DNA from: an uncultured Kiloniellaceae bacterium
GTDB taxonomy: Bacteria; Pseudomonadota; Alphaproteobacteria; Kiloniellales; Kiloniellaceae
Length of the DNA: 64,000 nt
NCBI GenBank assembly: GCA_947493695.1
Contig: CANLSF010000004.1
Coordinates: 248,001-312,000 of the forward strand
Reading direction: 5' to 3'
Made by a program: the position numbers and the translations under genes. The notes beneath the pieces were generated by a model. It had not been told where the DNA came from and ran no database searches. It saw nothing but the letters and a program-made list of their open reading frames with translations. This document shows positions 36,410-45,880 of the stretch, piece after piece (the stretch's first letter is position 1; each line of letters begins with the position of its first letter).

Positions 36410-37556
36410 CGCCGACTTACCGACAGTTTGTCTTATCGAAGTATAGAAACTTTGATCGGCGCTTGCTAGATCCTATTTATATCAACCAAAGAAATATAGT
36501 TTCTTTATACCGCTAACAACCATAGAGGGAAATGAATTCTTAATTCATAATGATGGATAAGTTGCCAAAAACATATGCCGTTCAGTGGTCTGTTTATAGT
36601 AGGAACTTTCCATGACTTCTTGCTTATATAGTTTAAAAGAAAGCTGTCTTTGGTTGTATTTTGTTTCTGTTCATCGCCTAGATAATCTGGCGTTAACAGT
36701 AAAGTTGCCATAGGAAAACTTGCCGAACGACGCTTTTTTCAGCACCAAGCTCTTCGCTGAAAATTTTCCGCATGGGTTGCGTTGCTTCTCAGAGCATTAA
36801 ACCAGATGAAATATTGGCTTTTTATGATCTGGCATTCTCTCGCACCCTGTGGATGCGAGCAAATAGGACAGCTCTGAAGAGCATGCTCCCAGTCGCTAAC
36901 TCCATAGTTTTTTAAGTTTCAGCCGGAGTAAAGCAGTTGCGAAGTTGCCTGTAAGGTGAATTTATTCGGTCCATTTTTGCCATATGATTACTACGGCAAG
37001 CCTGACTCTCTACCCACGAGATACCAGGCTAACGCTTCGATGGGACCACATTCATCCTCATCCGGTGCTGGTTTTCTTGAATTTACTCATGCTCGAGAGA
37101 CAGGGGAATGTCATTTCCTTGAACCTGCGGGCGCTACATCGCGCGCCCGACAGCTGGGTGACTGCAGGCTCTGGCAAAGGGCTTCTTTGGCAACATTCGC
37201 GAGGAGAGACGCAGGTCTGGCTGGCTTTGCAGACGGCGATCCCTCTTTCTCGTCCCTCCCTCTTTTCGCAGGCAAGGTCTTGTGCCTTCTCATGTTCGCG
37301 CAGGGTTCCGGACGCATTCGATCTAATATGAACCTGAGAGAATGCCGAAAACCGGTCGCGCAATCCCCGTTCAAACGAGGCTGCGCTCCGGATTTATTCA
37401 GCAGCGTGATTTTCCGACTTGGAAGCTGCCTCGCTGCACTAGATTTCTGGCGTTTAACGCCTGCCCATAACGGCGTGTGCAGGCAATAGGATCGAACTGA
37501 TTCGCAGGATTTTAAAGCGTATCAATATCCTTGCAGGTCGATCTAGCGACCGCTTC
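36410..37556. other. 1.1-kb gene-free region
   Basis: The longest stretch without a credible gene. The first 500 nt are very A+T-rich (promoter-like for the leftward gene). From about 36960 to 37500 the composition returns to the genome average and many frames are open, but none looks like a protein and they contradict one another. A clean 7-bp hairpin (CGGGCGC at 37128-37134, GCGCCCG at 37143-37149) lies inside. This part could encode a structured RNA or be a decayed gene; I cannot tell which. Confidence 0.45.
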
Positions 37557-37691
37557 TTATCTGGCCATCACTTCGAATGCGGTGACCCAGCCATAGGTCA
37601 GCACAAATAGGAAGAAGCAGAAGCTGCCAATCGCAGCGATGCTGCTGAGAAGCATGTCGAGATTGCTCGTTCGTTCTTGAGTGTGGATCAT
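37557..37691 (-). CDS. 44-residue single-span membrane protein
   Basis: A small gene starting at ATG 37691 with AAAGGGG 8 nt upstream. The product has a polar N terminus (MIHTQERTSNLDMLL) and one membrane helix (SIAAIGSFCFFLFVLTYGWV). A good promoter precedes it. Such tiny inner-membrane proteins often regulate larger complexes; no partner is apparent here. The frame is open further upstream, but that part follows no ribosome binding site. Confidence 0.7.
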   Translation of the reverse strand: MIHTQERTSNLDMLLSSIAAIGSFCFFLFVLTYGWVTAFEVMAR

Positions 37692-37722
37692 TGTCGTCCC
37701 CTTTCTGCATCCTGTTGAAGAG

Positions 37723-37751
37723 AGGATAGGCGAAGAGGAATCTTGAATCAA
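37723..37751 (-). promoter_or_regulatory. Sigma-70-like promoter of the small membrane protein gene
   Basis: On the minus strand TTGATT (37751-37746) and TATCCT (37728-37723) are separated by 17 nt, about 30 nt upstream of the ATG. Confidence 0.45.
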
Positions 37752-37885
37752 GAACAAAACAAGAACAAATTAATGCTAAGTATCAAACCCCCGGAAAACC
37801 GGGCATTTTAGCGGATGATTTCCTTAGATGCGGTGTGGCTCAGCTCTGCTATGCGGCGCCAGCGAGGCGTTGATGCAGGGTAAAA

Positions 37886-38941
37886 TTAGACGACGATGTC
37901 GATGGGCTCCGGACGCGCGACCGGCGGTGATGCCGGGGTGTCTAGAAGCTGATTGACGCTGAGTTGCTGAGCAGGTGCGGCCTGTTCCGAAACACGCAGC
38001 AGGATGTCGAGCCTGAAGCTTTGCAGGGTTTCGCTACTGCTTTGCGCGTTCTCATCCTGGTTTTCGGAGATCAGAATCAGCGGGGACGCCTCGGCATCAT
38101 CTGCGTTGTCGTCGACGTTCTTTTGGTCAGGATCGTTTCCAACTGATGCGAGCTCATCTTTATTGGCGGCGTCAGCCTGCGATGCGATCACGGCCCTATC
38201 TTTGGCACCCGCTTCGAGCTGCAGACCATTAAAGAAGTTTCCGCCAAGCAACTGATCGAGATCGACCTGACTGCCGGCATTGTCGAGCAGTGTTCCGGCA
38301 CCAACATCTTTTACAAAATCGCCAGTGCCGATTTCGACGGAGATAGAAACCCTCACAACGCTGGCCGAAAAGGCGCCTGTTTCCGCGTTGTAGGAGACTT
38401 CAAGCTGTTCGGCGACGAGCGAAGCGCCGTAATAGAAATCACCGTCGCTCTGCTGTGCACGAGTTTCCTGAGCGGTGATTTTGCTCATTTCGAGCTGAAA
38501 GGATTGGCTCTGGGTTGCGCCGGTGACTGCATCCCGGGCGGCGTTGGCTGCACTTGCAGCTTCGCTGGCGCTTAACCCAAGCGCGGTGAAGGCTTCTTCG
38601 AGCTGGTTTCGCAGTTCCTGAATGGCACCGGCAACCGCCTGCCCCAGGTTATCCAGGCCGTTGACGGCATTGTTCTGATTGGCGCCTGACGCGTTTTTCT
38701 CTTCGCCCATGGCTTGCAGGCGTGCCCGTGCGGAAAGACGCAGTGTGGAGGCGTCGCGGTCAAATCGATTGAGCGCGCCGCTGTCGGCGTCACTTTTTTC
38801 AAGGGCTGGAACCGCGCCGGCGGGATTTTTTGCGCCACCGGCAGACTCAGAGGAGGCAGGTAAACCAAGGGCGTTGGCGTTCAAACGATCTTTTGTCTGC
38901 TGCAAGAGATCGGTCGCCTGGTTCATCAAAGCTGACAGCAT
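37886..38941 (-). CDS. Hypothetical acidic, Ala/Ser-rich protein
   Basis: A 351-residue protein that I do not recognise. It has no signal peptide. Residues 1-100 are low complexity, residues 95-150 are helical (LGQAVAGAIQELRNQLEEAF, then SASEAASAANAARDAVTGAT). A more structured part with FQLEMSKITAQETRAQQSDG and FSASVVRVSISVEIGTGDF suggests beta strands, and the C terminus is acidic and ends in ARPEPIDIVV. The layout recalls flagellar hook-length or secreted cell-surface proteins, but no motif proves it. The start has AAGGAG about 9 nt upstream. It stands alone. Confidence 0.75.
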   Translation of the reverse strand: MLSALMNQATDLLQQTKDRLNANALGLPASSESAGGAKNPAGAVPALEKSDADSGALNRFDRDASTLRLSARARLQAMGEEKNASGANQNNAVNGLDNLGQAVAGAIQELRNQLEEAFTALGLSASEAASAANAARDAVTGATQSQSFQLEMSKITAQETRAQQSDGDFYYGASLVAEQLEVSYNAETGAFSASVVRVSISVEIGTGDFVKDVGAGTLLDNAGSQVDLDQLLGGNFFNGLQLEAGAKDRAVIASQADAANKDELASVGNDPDQKNVDDNADDAEASPLILISENQDENAQSSSETLQSFRLDILLRVSEQAAPAQQLSVNQLLDTPASPPVARPEPIDIVV

Positions 38942-39267
38942 ACCTTGCGTCTCCTTGTGTCGCTGCGGCCCACGCCACTATCGGAGCGGCTCCATAAAAT
39001 GGCCGTTTGGATTTATCTAAAACACGATCAAGCGTGATGAGTATAACCCCTGGCTCTTGCAGAAACGTTAATTGGCGTGGTCTTCGCTCACGACTTTTTA
39101 GCGTTTGGATTTCTAGACTACGGCTTTATAGCCTTGATTATCGGCAGGCCTGTGTCATGAACGCGGACCCAAACGCACATCACACTGACCGATAGCGGTA
39201 CAAGGCTAACGGTATCCCGCCTTCGCCAGCGTTGAACTCGTCATCCGCCTGCCCGGACCTTTACCCT
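38942..39267. other. Divergent intergenic region
   Basis: About 325 nt between the divergent hypothetical gene and the MFS gene, presumably with promoters for both. No gene, RNA or repeat was recognised. Confidence 0.4.
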
Positions 39268-40497
39268 ATGAGCTATCTTTCGTTCATATTCGCCAATCCA
39301 CGCTTTCTGGGTTTTGGGCTGTTTCTCACTTTCTCTTCGAGCTTCGGACAGACTTTCTTTATTTCTCTCTTCAGCAATGAACTGCGAGGCGACTTCGGAC
39401 TGAGCCATGGAGAGTTTGGTGGGGTCTATTCGCTCGCAACCCTCAGCAGCGGCTTCTTCCTGATCTGGGTCGGACGCGCAATCGATCGCCTGGATCTGAG
39501 GATTTTCACAGGGATTGTGGTCCTGGGGCTCGCCGGTGCCAGTTTTACCATGGGCAACGCAGGCTCAATCCTCATGCTCGGGTTGGCGATCTTTGGCTTA
39601 CGTCTCTTCGGGCAGGGATTGCTTGGGCATATTGCGATGGTCTGCATGGCGCGCTATTTCGAGAAAGCGCGCGGTAAAGCGGTCAGCCTGGCGACCCTCG
39701 GCTATCCTTTGGGTGAGGCCGCCCTGCCTTTTATGGCGATCGCTGTCCTGGGAGCATATGGCTGGCGGGCCTCTTGGGAATTCTTCGCAGCTGCGATCCT
39801 CATCCTGGTGTTCCCGATCGCGATGTTGCTGTTACGCAGCGCGCCCCATAAGAACATAACCGAACCGGAGAGCGCCGGGAGCAGCGTCGCGCGCAAGTCT
39901 GCCGCTCAGGAATCTTCGTTGCGCGAAGTTCTGCGCGACAGCCGGTTCTATCTGATTCTGCCGGCGATCCTGGCGCCTTCCTTCATTACGACCGGCATGT
40001 TCTTTCATCAGCGTCATCTTGCGGATGTGAAAGGCTGGAGCCTGGAGCTTCTGGCATCCGCCTTCGTCATCTTCGCCATCAGCCAGAGCTTAACCGGCCT
40101 CTCGGCGGGACAGGCGATTGATCGCTTCGGGGCACGCCGCCTGTTGCCTGTCTTTCTGCTCCCCATGGGGGCAGCCATGCTGTTGCTGTCCTTTTCAGCC
40201 GCACCCCTGTCCGCCCAGCTCTATATGTTTGCGACCGGCGCAACGGCAGGAGCCGGCGCGGCGCTTTTCGGGGCGCTCTGGGCGGAGCTGTATGGCGTGC
40301 GTCATCTTGGCGCGATCCGCTCCTTCGTGACTTCGCTGATGGTGTTCTCGACAGCGCTGTCGCCGCCGTTTATGGGATTACTCTTCGACGCCGGAATCGC
40401 CTTTGAAAGCCTGACTCTAGGCTATTTTGTATACTGCTTTCTGGTTTCCGGCTTTCTCAGCCTGATCGTACGTCGAAAAGCCTGGTCCGGTGTTTAG
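39268..40497 (+). CDS. MFS transporter
   Basis: A 409-residue inner-membrane transporter of the major facilitator superfamily with about 12 hydrophobic segments and the usual central hydrophilic loop (about 190-220). The loop between helices 2 and 3 contains WVGRAIDRLDLR, a variant of MFS motif A, and the second half repeats it with AGQAIDRFGARRLLP. I chose ATG 39268; TTG 39232 would add 12 polar residues. No regulator or enzyme gene is adjacent that would point to the substrate. The sterol-desaturase-family gene follows after about 120 nt. Confidence 0.9.
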   Translation: MSYLSFIFANPRFLGFGLFLTFSSSFGQTFFISLFSNELRGDFGLSHGEFGGVYSLATLSSGFFLIWVGRAIDRLDLRIFTGIVVLGLAGASFTMGNAGSILMLGLAIFGLRLFGQGLLGHIAMVCMARYFEKARGKAVSLATLGYPLGEAALPFMAIAVLGAYGWRASWEFFAAAILILVFPIAMLLLRSAPHKNITEPESAGSSVARKSAAQESSLREVLRDSRFYLILPAILAPSFITTGMFFHQRHLADVKGWSLELLASAFVIFAISQSLTGLSAGQAIDRFGARRLLPVFLLPMGAAMLLLSFSAAPLSAQLYMFATGATAGAGAALFGALWAELYGVRHLGAIRSFVTSLMVFSTALSPPFMGLLFDAGIAFESLTLGYFVYCFLVSGFLSLIVRRKAWSGV

Positions 40498-40621
40498 CGA
40501 GACCAGCACGAAGGGCGAAACCACATAGGCGCCGCACAGCGCGCAAGAGAATTGAAAGCTTTTGCAATTACAAAGGCTTCGTTTACCATGTCGCGATTCT
40601 AGCGGGGGACTCCGGAAAAAT

Positions 40622-41506
40622 ATGATTCGTGTCGCTTCTTCCTATGTGCTGTGGCCGCTCCTTCTTGCGGTCTGCATCGGGCTTACCCAACTTGGCATGC
40701 AGAACGGCCATGGGGTTCTTACCTTCAATTTCGTATATCTGGGACTGGCCATCACCCTGTTTCTGTTGGAGCGCGCGATGCCGCACGAGGCAAGCTGGCT
40801 GCGCAACGACGGGCAGATGTTACCTGATCTGTCCCATACCCTGCTGAACAAAGGCCTTGTGCAAATCCTGGTCGTGACAGCCACAACTATGGGCGCTGCC
40901 GAAGCCCTGGCACCCGAGGGCGGCGGGATCTGGCCGACTGAGCTGCCTTTGGCGCTTCAAATCGTCTTGGGTCTGGTGGTCGCTGAATTCGGGCTTTACT
41001 GGGCTCATCGCCTGTCGCACGAGATCCCCTACCTCTGGCGGTTTCATGCGGTGCATCACAGTGTCAAACGCCTGTGGTTCTTCAACACCGGCCGGTTCCA
41101 TTTTGTCGACACCGCGATCAGCATCATTCTGAGCCAGCCTCTGTTATTTCTGGCTGGAGCCCCCAAGGAGGTCTTCATCTGGGTCAGTGGCGTTACGGCC
41201 TTTATCGGAATTCTGACACACTGCAACATTGAGATGCGCTTTGGTTTTCTGAACTACATCTTCAATACGCCCGGACTGCATCGTTGGCATCACTCGATGG
41301 ACCTGCGCGAGGGCAACAAGAATTACGGCGAAAATCTTGTGTTGTGGGATCAGTTGTTCGGTACCTATTTTGACGCCGCGCGCCGTCCGCCCGAAGTCAT
41401 TGGCATCAAGGACCATATGCCCGAGAGTTTCGCAGGACAGCTGTTGCAGCCCTTCAGCCCGCGCAAAGGCGAGGTTGCTTCCAATGTGGAGAGCGAAAAG
41501 GCCTGA
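40622..41506 (+). CDS. Sterol desaturase / fatty acid hydroxylase family protein
   Basis: A 294-residue integral membrane di-iron oxygenase. The eight-His signature is present as HRLSH, HAVHH and HRWHH, between about four membrane helices. Members hydroxylate or desaturate sterols, fatty acids, carotenoids or ceramides using O2. The start is ATG 40622, where the hydrophobic N terminus begins. The downstream gene is convergent; short palindromes (for example TGACGCCAGGCGTCA at 41561-41575) lie in the gap. The substrate is unknown. Confidence 0.92.
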   Translation: MIRVASSYVLWPLLLAVCIGLTQLGMQNGHGVLTFNFVYLGLAITLFLLERAMPHEASWLRNDGQMLPDLSHTLLNKGLVQILVVTATTMGAAEALAPEGGGIWPTELPLALQIVLGLVVAEFGLYWAHRLSHEIPYLWRFHAVHHSVKRLWFFNTGRFHFVDTAISIILSQPLLFLAGAPKEVFIWVSGVTAFIGILTHCNIEMRFGFLNYIFNTPGLHRWHHSMDLREGNKNYGENLVLWDQLFGTYFDAARRPPEVIGIKDHMPESFAGQLLQPFSPRKGEVASNVESEKA

Positions 41507-41572
41507 TTGGCCTGGTTTCCAATGAACATTGGCGGAGCCGCCTGCCACTCTGTCTAAACCTGACGCCAGGCG

Positions 41573-42160
41573 TCACATAGAAGGACTGCTCTGAAGTGGT
41601 CTTTGCGGCTGAATGGTGAAGAGCCTCACCGGCTTGATATGATTGGGTTCGGTCAGCCAGATAGGCCGTGCGGTTGGAGTTGTCTTATCACGAACCTGAC
41701 CGACCAACAGCATTGCTTGCGAGTCAGTTTCACCATTTAGCGGCAGGAAAATCCGATTGACCTTCTTCGGTCCTTCGTCCTGGGTGTATCCGTAGGAGTA
41801 GGCGCTGTATACGCCGTCATGGCTGATCGCGCCAACACGATAGAGTTCGCTGAGGTGGTCCAGATAGGGCGTCTTTGGCCCTCTTTCATGCAGATAGCGC
41901 CCGGTCAGATCCGAGCCCTGAGCGAACGCGATATCGGATCCGGTCAGGCGGAACTTGATGCGCTGGCCGGCGTCGTAGCATTCCGCCAGGATGATGTAAG
42001 GCAAAAGATGGGGGATATCGATCGGGTCCACATCACTGCGCGAAACGGTCTTTCGGTCGCCACGCAATCCGGACCAATAACTGTAGAGCTCCAGCAAAAT
42101 CGGATCGTCGATCTGATCAGGTGAGTTAATCGGCAAGCTGAAGTTTGACTCTGAGCTCAT
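41573..42160 (-). CDS. PAS_5 domain protein
   Basis: A 195-residue protein that fits the PAS_5 (PF07310) family found mainly in alphaproteobacteria: LLELYSYWSGLRGDRKTVSR, then DPIDIPHLLPYIILAECYDA and FRLTGSDIAFAQGSDLTGRY. The domain covers about residues 20-165. There is no output domain. These proteins are thought to be sensory or signalling modules, but no ligand is established. It lies between the sterol-desaturase-family gene (convergent) and the acyl-CoA operon. Confidence 0.88.
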   Translation of the reverse strand: MSSESNFSLPINSPDQIDDPILLELYSYWSGLRGDRKTVSRSDVDPIDIPHLLPYIILAECYDAGQRIKFRLTGSDIAFAQGSDLTGRYLHERGPKTPYLDHLSELYRVGAISHDGVYSAYSYGYTQDEGPKKVNRIFLPLNGETDSQAMLLVGQVRDKTTPTARPIWLTEPNHIKPVRLFTIQPQRPLQSSPSM

Positions 42161-42438
42161 AGAGGCAATCTACAATAGATAGGTTTAGATAACCTTGACC
42201 AACCTCTGGGTGAGAAAGTATTCCCAGTTGAAAAACTGAATTGAACTTCTTGAATAATAGTCATTTTTTGATATTCGCTGATTTTTCAATTCTTTAGATG
42301 GTCGATCTATTCTTGCCGAAACAAACTTCGGGTTGGAAGGGGAAGTGGATTTTAGACCTAGAGTTGATCCAGGTTTTGCGGAACTGGGACGAACGTCCAA
42401 CTGGTATGGTGGGTTGTGCTGTCATGTTTCGTCTCGCG
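42161..42438. other. A+T-rich intergenic region
   Basis: Nearly 280 nt upstream of the PAS_5 gene, presumably with its promoter; also the 3' end of the acyl-CoA operon. Nothing else seen. Confidence 0.4.
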
Positions 42439-43866
42439 CTAGGGCGTCAACTCTCTAGAAACCTTCTCCAGCATCGCCAGGTGTAGCGTGGTACCTCGGT
42501 TGGAGGCCGCCCATGTGTTCTCGGGCGAGGTTGCGCTGGAATGTGGAGCATCGGATTCCGCCGCCAGTGTCAGGTCCTGAAGCACGCAGGCAATCGCATC
42601 CGCGATCATACGACCGTTCGCGCGCTGATCGTCCGGCAGTGCTGGTTCGATCTCATCACGAAAGACTTTTGCGGCGCTTTCAAGCAACTTTTCCGTATCG
42701 CGGGCCGCGGGCCGATCTTTCACATTTCTATCGTCCAGTGAGCTGGTTTCAAGATCCGCCATCTGCGCTCTCCCCTTCTTCCAGTTTTCCGGCGCGGTCA
42801 TTTCGAGCAGATGCCTTTGGATCTGTGCGGGCCGGAGACGCCCGGTGAGCGCGAGATCAAGCGTATCTTCCCCGCCCGCGAAAAACCGGGCGCCTTGCTG
42901 GCAGGCGATGATGGCCCAGCGGATATGTGCGAGGATTTCCCAGAAACGGACGCTTTCCGGATCGATTGTCTGACCTGTCGCTTTTTCATAAGCATGATAG
43001 AACGCCGCGCGCGTACCAACCCCGCCCGCCTCCAGATCCTGGCGATCGAAACGCCAACACGCCGCGCAGAACCAGCCGATATCGCTCATCGGATCGCCCC
43101 ACTGTGCAAACTCCCAATCAAGAATAGCACTCAAGCGGCCCTGCGGGTCCTCGCTTTCGTCTACCATGTAGTTGCCCGTGCGGAAGTCACCATGCAGCAG
43201 GCAATGCTCGCGCGGTGCTCTGGGCAAATGGTTTTCGCACCAGCGCAAGCCCCACTCCAGGGCGGGCCAGGAACCTGTCAGCCTATCCAGTTCCCCACGC
43301 CAATGACGAACCGCCTGCAGTGCCGGACAAGCGTCAGATTCCAGCAAGAAAGAGAGTTCTTCCGGTAAGCTTTTGATATTGTGTATTTTTGCAAGCTGTT
43401 CCCCGAGAGCTTTTACAAGCGCAGGGTTGCCGCCTTCTGGTCGATTGAGTGCCGTGATGGCTTGGCCTGCCGCGCGCCCCGGAACTTCACGGGAAATAAA
43501 GAAGTCTGCGCCGATGACACTGGGATCCTCGCAGAGCCACAGTGGCTCGGGCACCAAGACACCTGCTTTCCAGGCAGTATGCAGAATTGCAAACTCCTGA
43601 GCCTTCGGACGACTGTCCGGCAGATGGGTTTTTGCCGAGGTGCGCAGAACATAGTGCTCCGGATGTGACACGCCGCCGTTGCTAAGCTCGACGACAAGCC
43701 GCCAGTTCTCCTGAACCGCACCGCCTTCCAGACGAACGCAAGACAGGAGCTGGACATCATTTCGTCCAAGCTGTTGTGCGATAAAAGCCGTCAGGCCAGA
43801 CGCGGAGCCGGACTGCGCCTGTGCTGCCGCGTCATGTGGAACCGGGTTTTTTAATGCCAGGACCAA
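42439..43866 (-). CDS. APH-like phosphotransferase fused to a DUF6285-like domain
   Basis: A 475-residue protein. Residues 20-350 form an aminoglycoside-phosphotransferase/choline-kinase-like domain of the ACAD10 type, with the catalytic loop LLHGDFRTGNYMVD and the metal-binding ILDWEFAQWGDP. After a linker, residues 370-475 (RDTEKLLESAAKVFRDEIEP, then NGRMIADAIACVLQDLTLAA) resemble DUF6285, usually a separate gene beside such kinases. The start must be TTG 43866, overlapping the acyl-CoA dehydrogenase stop by 16 nt, with AAGG 9 nt upstream. Paired with acyl-CoA dehydrogenase, it probably phosphorylates hydroxyacyl substrates for degradation (inference from ACAD10/11). Confidence 0.88.
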   Translation of the reverse strand: MVLALKNPVPHDAAAQAQSGSASGLTAFIAQQLGRNDVQLLSCVRLEGGAVQENWRLVVELSNGGVSHPEHYVLRTSAKTHLPDSRPKAQEFAILHTAWKAGVLVPEPLWLCEDPSVIGADFFISREVPGRAAGQAITALNRPEGGNPALVKALGEQLAKIHNIKSLPEELSFLLESDACPALQAVRHWRGELDRLTGSWPALEWGLRWCENHLPRAPREHCLLHGDFRTGNYMVDESEDPQGRLSAILDWEFAQWGDPMSDIGWFCAACWRFDRQDLEAGGVGTRAAFYHAYEKATGQTIDPESVRFWEILAHIRWAIIACQQGARFFAGGEDTLDLALTGRLRPAQIQRHLLEMTAPENWKKGRAQMADLETSSLDDRNVKDRPAARDTEKLLESAAKVFRDEIEPALPDDQRANGRMIADAIACVLQDLTLAAESDAPHSSATSPENTWAASNRGTTLHLAMLEKVSRELTP

Positions 43867-45047
43867 AAATCCGAGCCTTCTTTCATATAGTTACGGGCCA
43901 GAACCATCTTATGAACTTCGGAGGCACCATCGACCAGGCGGGCCTGCCGCGCATAGCGGTACATCCATTCCAGGGGCGTATCCTTGGAATAGCCCCGGGC
44001 ACCGCATAGTTGGATCGCTGTATCGATGGCCTTATGCAGGGTTTCGGAAACCTGGACTTTCGCCATTGAGACCTCTTTGCGCGCGAAATCGCCAGAGTCG
44101 AGGGTGGCAGCAGCCTTCATGGTCAGCAAACGCCCAATTTCGATCTCCATGGCCACCTCACCCAGCATCCATTGCACGCCCTCATGCTCCGAGAGCTTGG
44201 CGCCGAAACTGTCGCGTTCACGCACGTAAGGCGCGGCAATCTCCACGGCCCGTTTCGCCATCCCCAGCCAGCGCATGCAGTGGGTCAGGCGCGCAGTCCC
44301 CAGGCGAATCTGGGTCAATTTCAGGCCGTCGCCGACCTCCATCAGCCGGTTCTCGTCGGGGACCTCCAGGTTTTCCAGATGAACTTCGCAGTGACCGCCA
44401 TGCTCTTCGGGGCCCATAATGGGAATACGGCGACCGACCCGGAAACCAGGCTGATCATGGGCGACCAGAAAGGCAGTCAATCCCTTGCGCGGGTCATCCG
44501 AGGTCTTGGCCAGCAGGATGAAGTGCTTGGCTTCACCTGCGCCGGTGATGAACCACTTGTGACCGTTGACGATCCAGCGGTCATTCCGGCGTTCGGCACG
44601 GGTGAGCATAGCCGAAGGATCCGATCCGGAACCGGGTGCCGGTTCGGTCATCGCAAAGGCCGAGCGAACCTTGCCGTCGATGATCGGCTGCAGCCACTGT
44701 TCTTTCTGCGCTTCGGTGGCTACACGGTTCAAAACATACATATTTCCGTCATCGGGGGCTGCTGAGTTGAACACCACCGGACCGAAGATCGAACGCGCCA
44801 TTTCTTCGTAACAGGCAGCCATCGAGACGGTATTCAGGCCGCCGCCGCCCCGTTCTTTTGGCATCTGAAGTGACCAGAGCCCCTCGGCTTTGGCTTTGTT
44901 TCGGACCGTTTCCAGGACATCGAGTCGGATGTTTTCATGTTCGTCGAAACTGGCCGGGTCATCCTCCAGCGGCAGAATCTCAGCGGCAACAAAGCTCTTG
45001 AGGCGCTGACAGAGCGCGGCAGTTTCAGAATCTAGAGCAAAATCCAT
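43851..45047 (-). CDS. Acyl-CoA dehydrogenase family protein
   Basis: A 398-residue FAD enzyme that oxidises the alpha-beta bond of acyl-CoA. Family features are FAMTEPAPGSGSDPSAMLTR (FAD and substrate contact), WFITGAGEAKHFILL and, at the C terminus, LCGARGYSKDTPLEWMYRYA and LVDGASEVHKMVLARNYM. The subgroup resembles ACAD10/11-like dehydrogenases acting on long or hydroxylated chains. GAAGG precedes the ATG by 8 nt. It is the third gene of the leftward operon and overlaps the APH-like gene by 16 nt. Confidence 0.95.
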   Translation of the reverse strand: MDFALDSETAALCQRLKSFVAAEILPLEDDPASFDEHENIRLDVLETVRNKAKAEGLWSLQMPKERGGGGLNTVSMAACYEEMARSIFGPVVFNSAAPDDGNMYVLNRVATEAQKEQWLQPIIDGKVRSAFAMTEPAPGSGSDPSAMLTRAERRNDRWIVNGHKWFITGAGEAKHFILLAKTSDDPRKGLTAFLVAHDQPGFRVGRRIPIMGPEEHGGHCEVHLENLEVPDENRLMEVGDGLKLTQIRLGTARLTHCMRWLGMAKRAVEIAAPYVRERDSFGAKLSEHEGVQWMLGEVAMEIEIGRLLTMKAAATLDSGDFARKEVSMAKVQVSETLHKAIDTAIQLCGARGYSKDTPLEWMYRYARQARLVDGASEVHKMVLARNYMKEGSDFWSWH

Positions 45048-45115
45048 GGGTTAGGCCTTCGGGTTTATGTGATTTAATGGTTGTCATCGGGCAGGCGGTT
45101 TACAGGCAGGTAGCT

Positions 45116-45880
45116 TCACACACAGGCGGATTGTCCGCCATCGATCGTGATGATGCTGCCGGTCATGTACCGCGAGGCCTCGGATGCCATGAGCAGGAGG
45201 GCCCCGTCCAGGTCGCGTTCCTGGCCAAAGCCGCGTTGCGGAATCTTCTTTTTCAGCTTCTCACCTGTAGGGCCGTTCAGAAAATCCCGGTTGATATCGG
45301 TCTCGATGTAACCGGGTGCCAGAGCATTCACCCGGATGTTGTAGCGGGCCAGTTCAATGGAAAGGGCGCGGGTCAGATTGACCACGGCCGCCTTGGTCGC
45401 GCAGTACCCCGCCAGGTGACCGGTGGCCCGCTCTCCCAACACAGAAGCAACATTGATGATCGAGCCGCCGTGCCCCAGGCGCACCATGTGCTGTGCGACC
45501 TGCTGGGCCATATGCCAGACCCCGTTGAGATTGGTGTCGATTACCCGGTCCCATTCCGAGCGTTCCAGCTCCAGGGCAGGTTTGGAGACAGCAATGCCGG
45601 CGTTGTTGACCAGGATCGTGATCGGACCCAGTTCAGTCTCGGCTGTATCGATACAGGCGGCGATGGAGTCCGGATCCGTGACGTCCAGACGGATCGGGAT
45701 CGCCCGTCCGTCCTCCGCACTAATCTTGCGCGCCAGATCGCTGAGCGAGTCCGTGCGTCTGGCAGCAATTGCCACCTTGGCGCCTGCGGCGGCCAGCGTT
45801 TGGGCAAAGTGACGGCCCAGGCCGCTGGAAGCGCCGGTGACCAGTGCGACCTGACCTTCGAGATTAAAAAGTGAATTCAT
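45116..45880 (-). CDS. SDR family oxidoreductase
   Basis: A 254-residue NAD(P)-dependent short-chain dehydrogenase. The cofactor motif TGASSGLG (15-22), the NNAG motif, the catalytic Ser in INVASVLGE and the YCATK (YxxxK) pair are all present, and the protein ends in the usual SRYMTGSIITIDGGQ. Its start overlaps the stop of the acyl-CoA synthetase gene by 4 nt (ATGA), so it is coupled. In this operon it could act as a hydroxyacyl-CoA dehydrogenase or ketoreductase; the substrate is inferred from context only. Confidence 0.95.
   Translation of the reverse strand: MNSLFNLEGQVALVTGASSGLGRHFAQTLAAAGAKVAIAARRTDSLSDLARKISAEDGRAIPIRLDVTDPDSIAACIDTAETELGPITILVNNAGIAVSKPALELERSEWDRVIDTNLNGVWHMAQQVAQHMVRLGHGGSIINVASVLGERATGHLAGYCATKAAVVNLTRALSIELARYNIRVNALAPGYIETDINRDFLNGPTGEKLKKKIPQRGFGQERDLDGALLLMASEASRYMTGSIITIDGGQSACV

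Noticed and set aside
36956-37489. A 177-codon forward frame in the gene-free region
   Set aside because: No ribosome binding site, unlike protein in composition, and equally long frames exist in other phases.
41531-41575. Short palindromes (GGCGGAGCCGCC and TGACGCCAGGCGTCA) between convergent genes
   Set aside because: Loops are too short for hairpin terminators and no repeat of them was noticed elsewhere, so no function is claimed.
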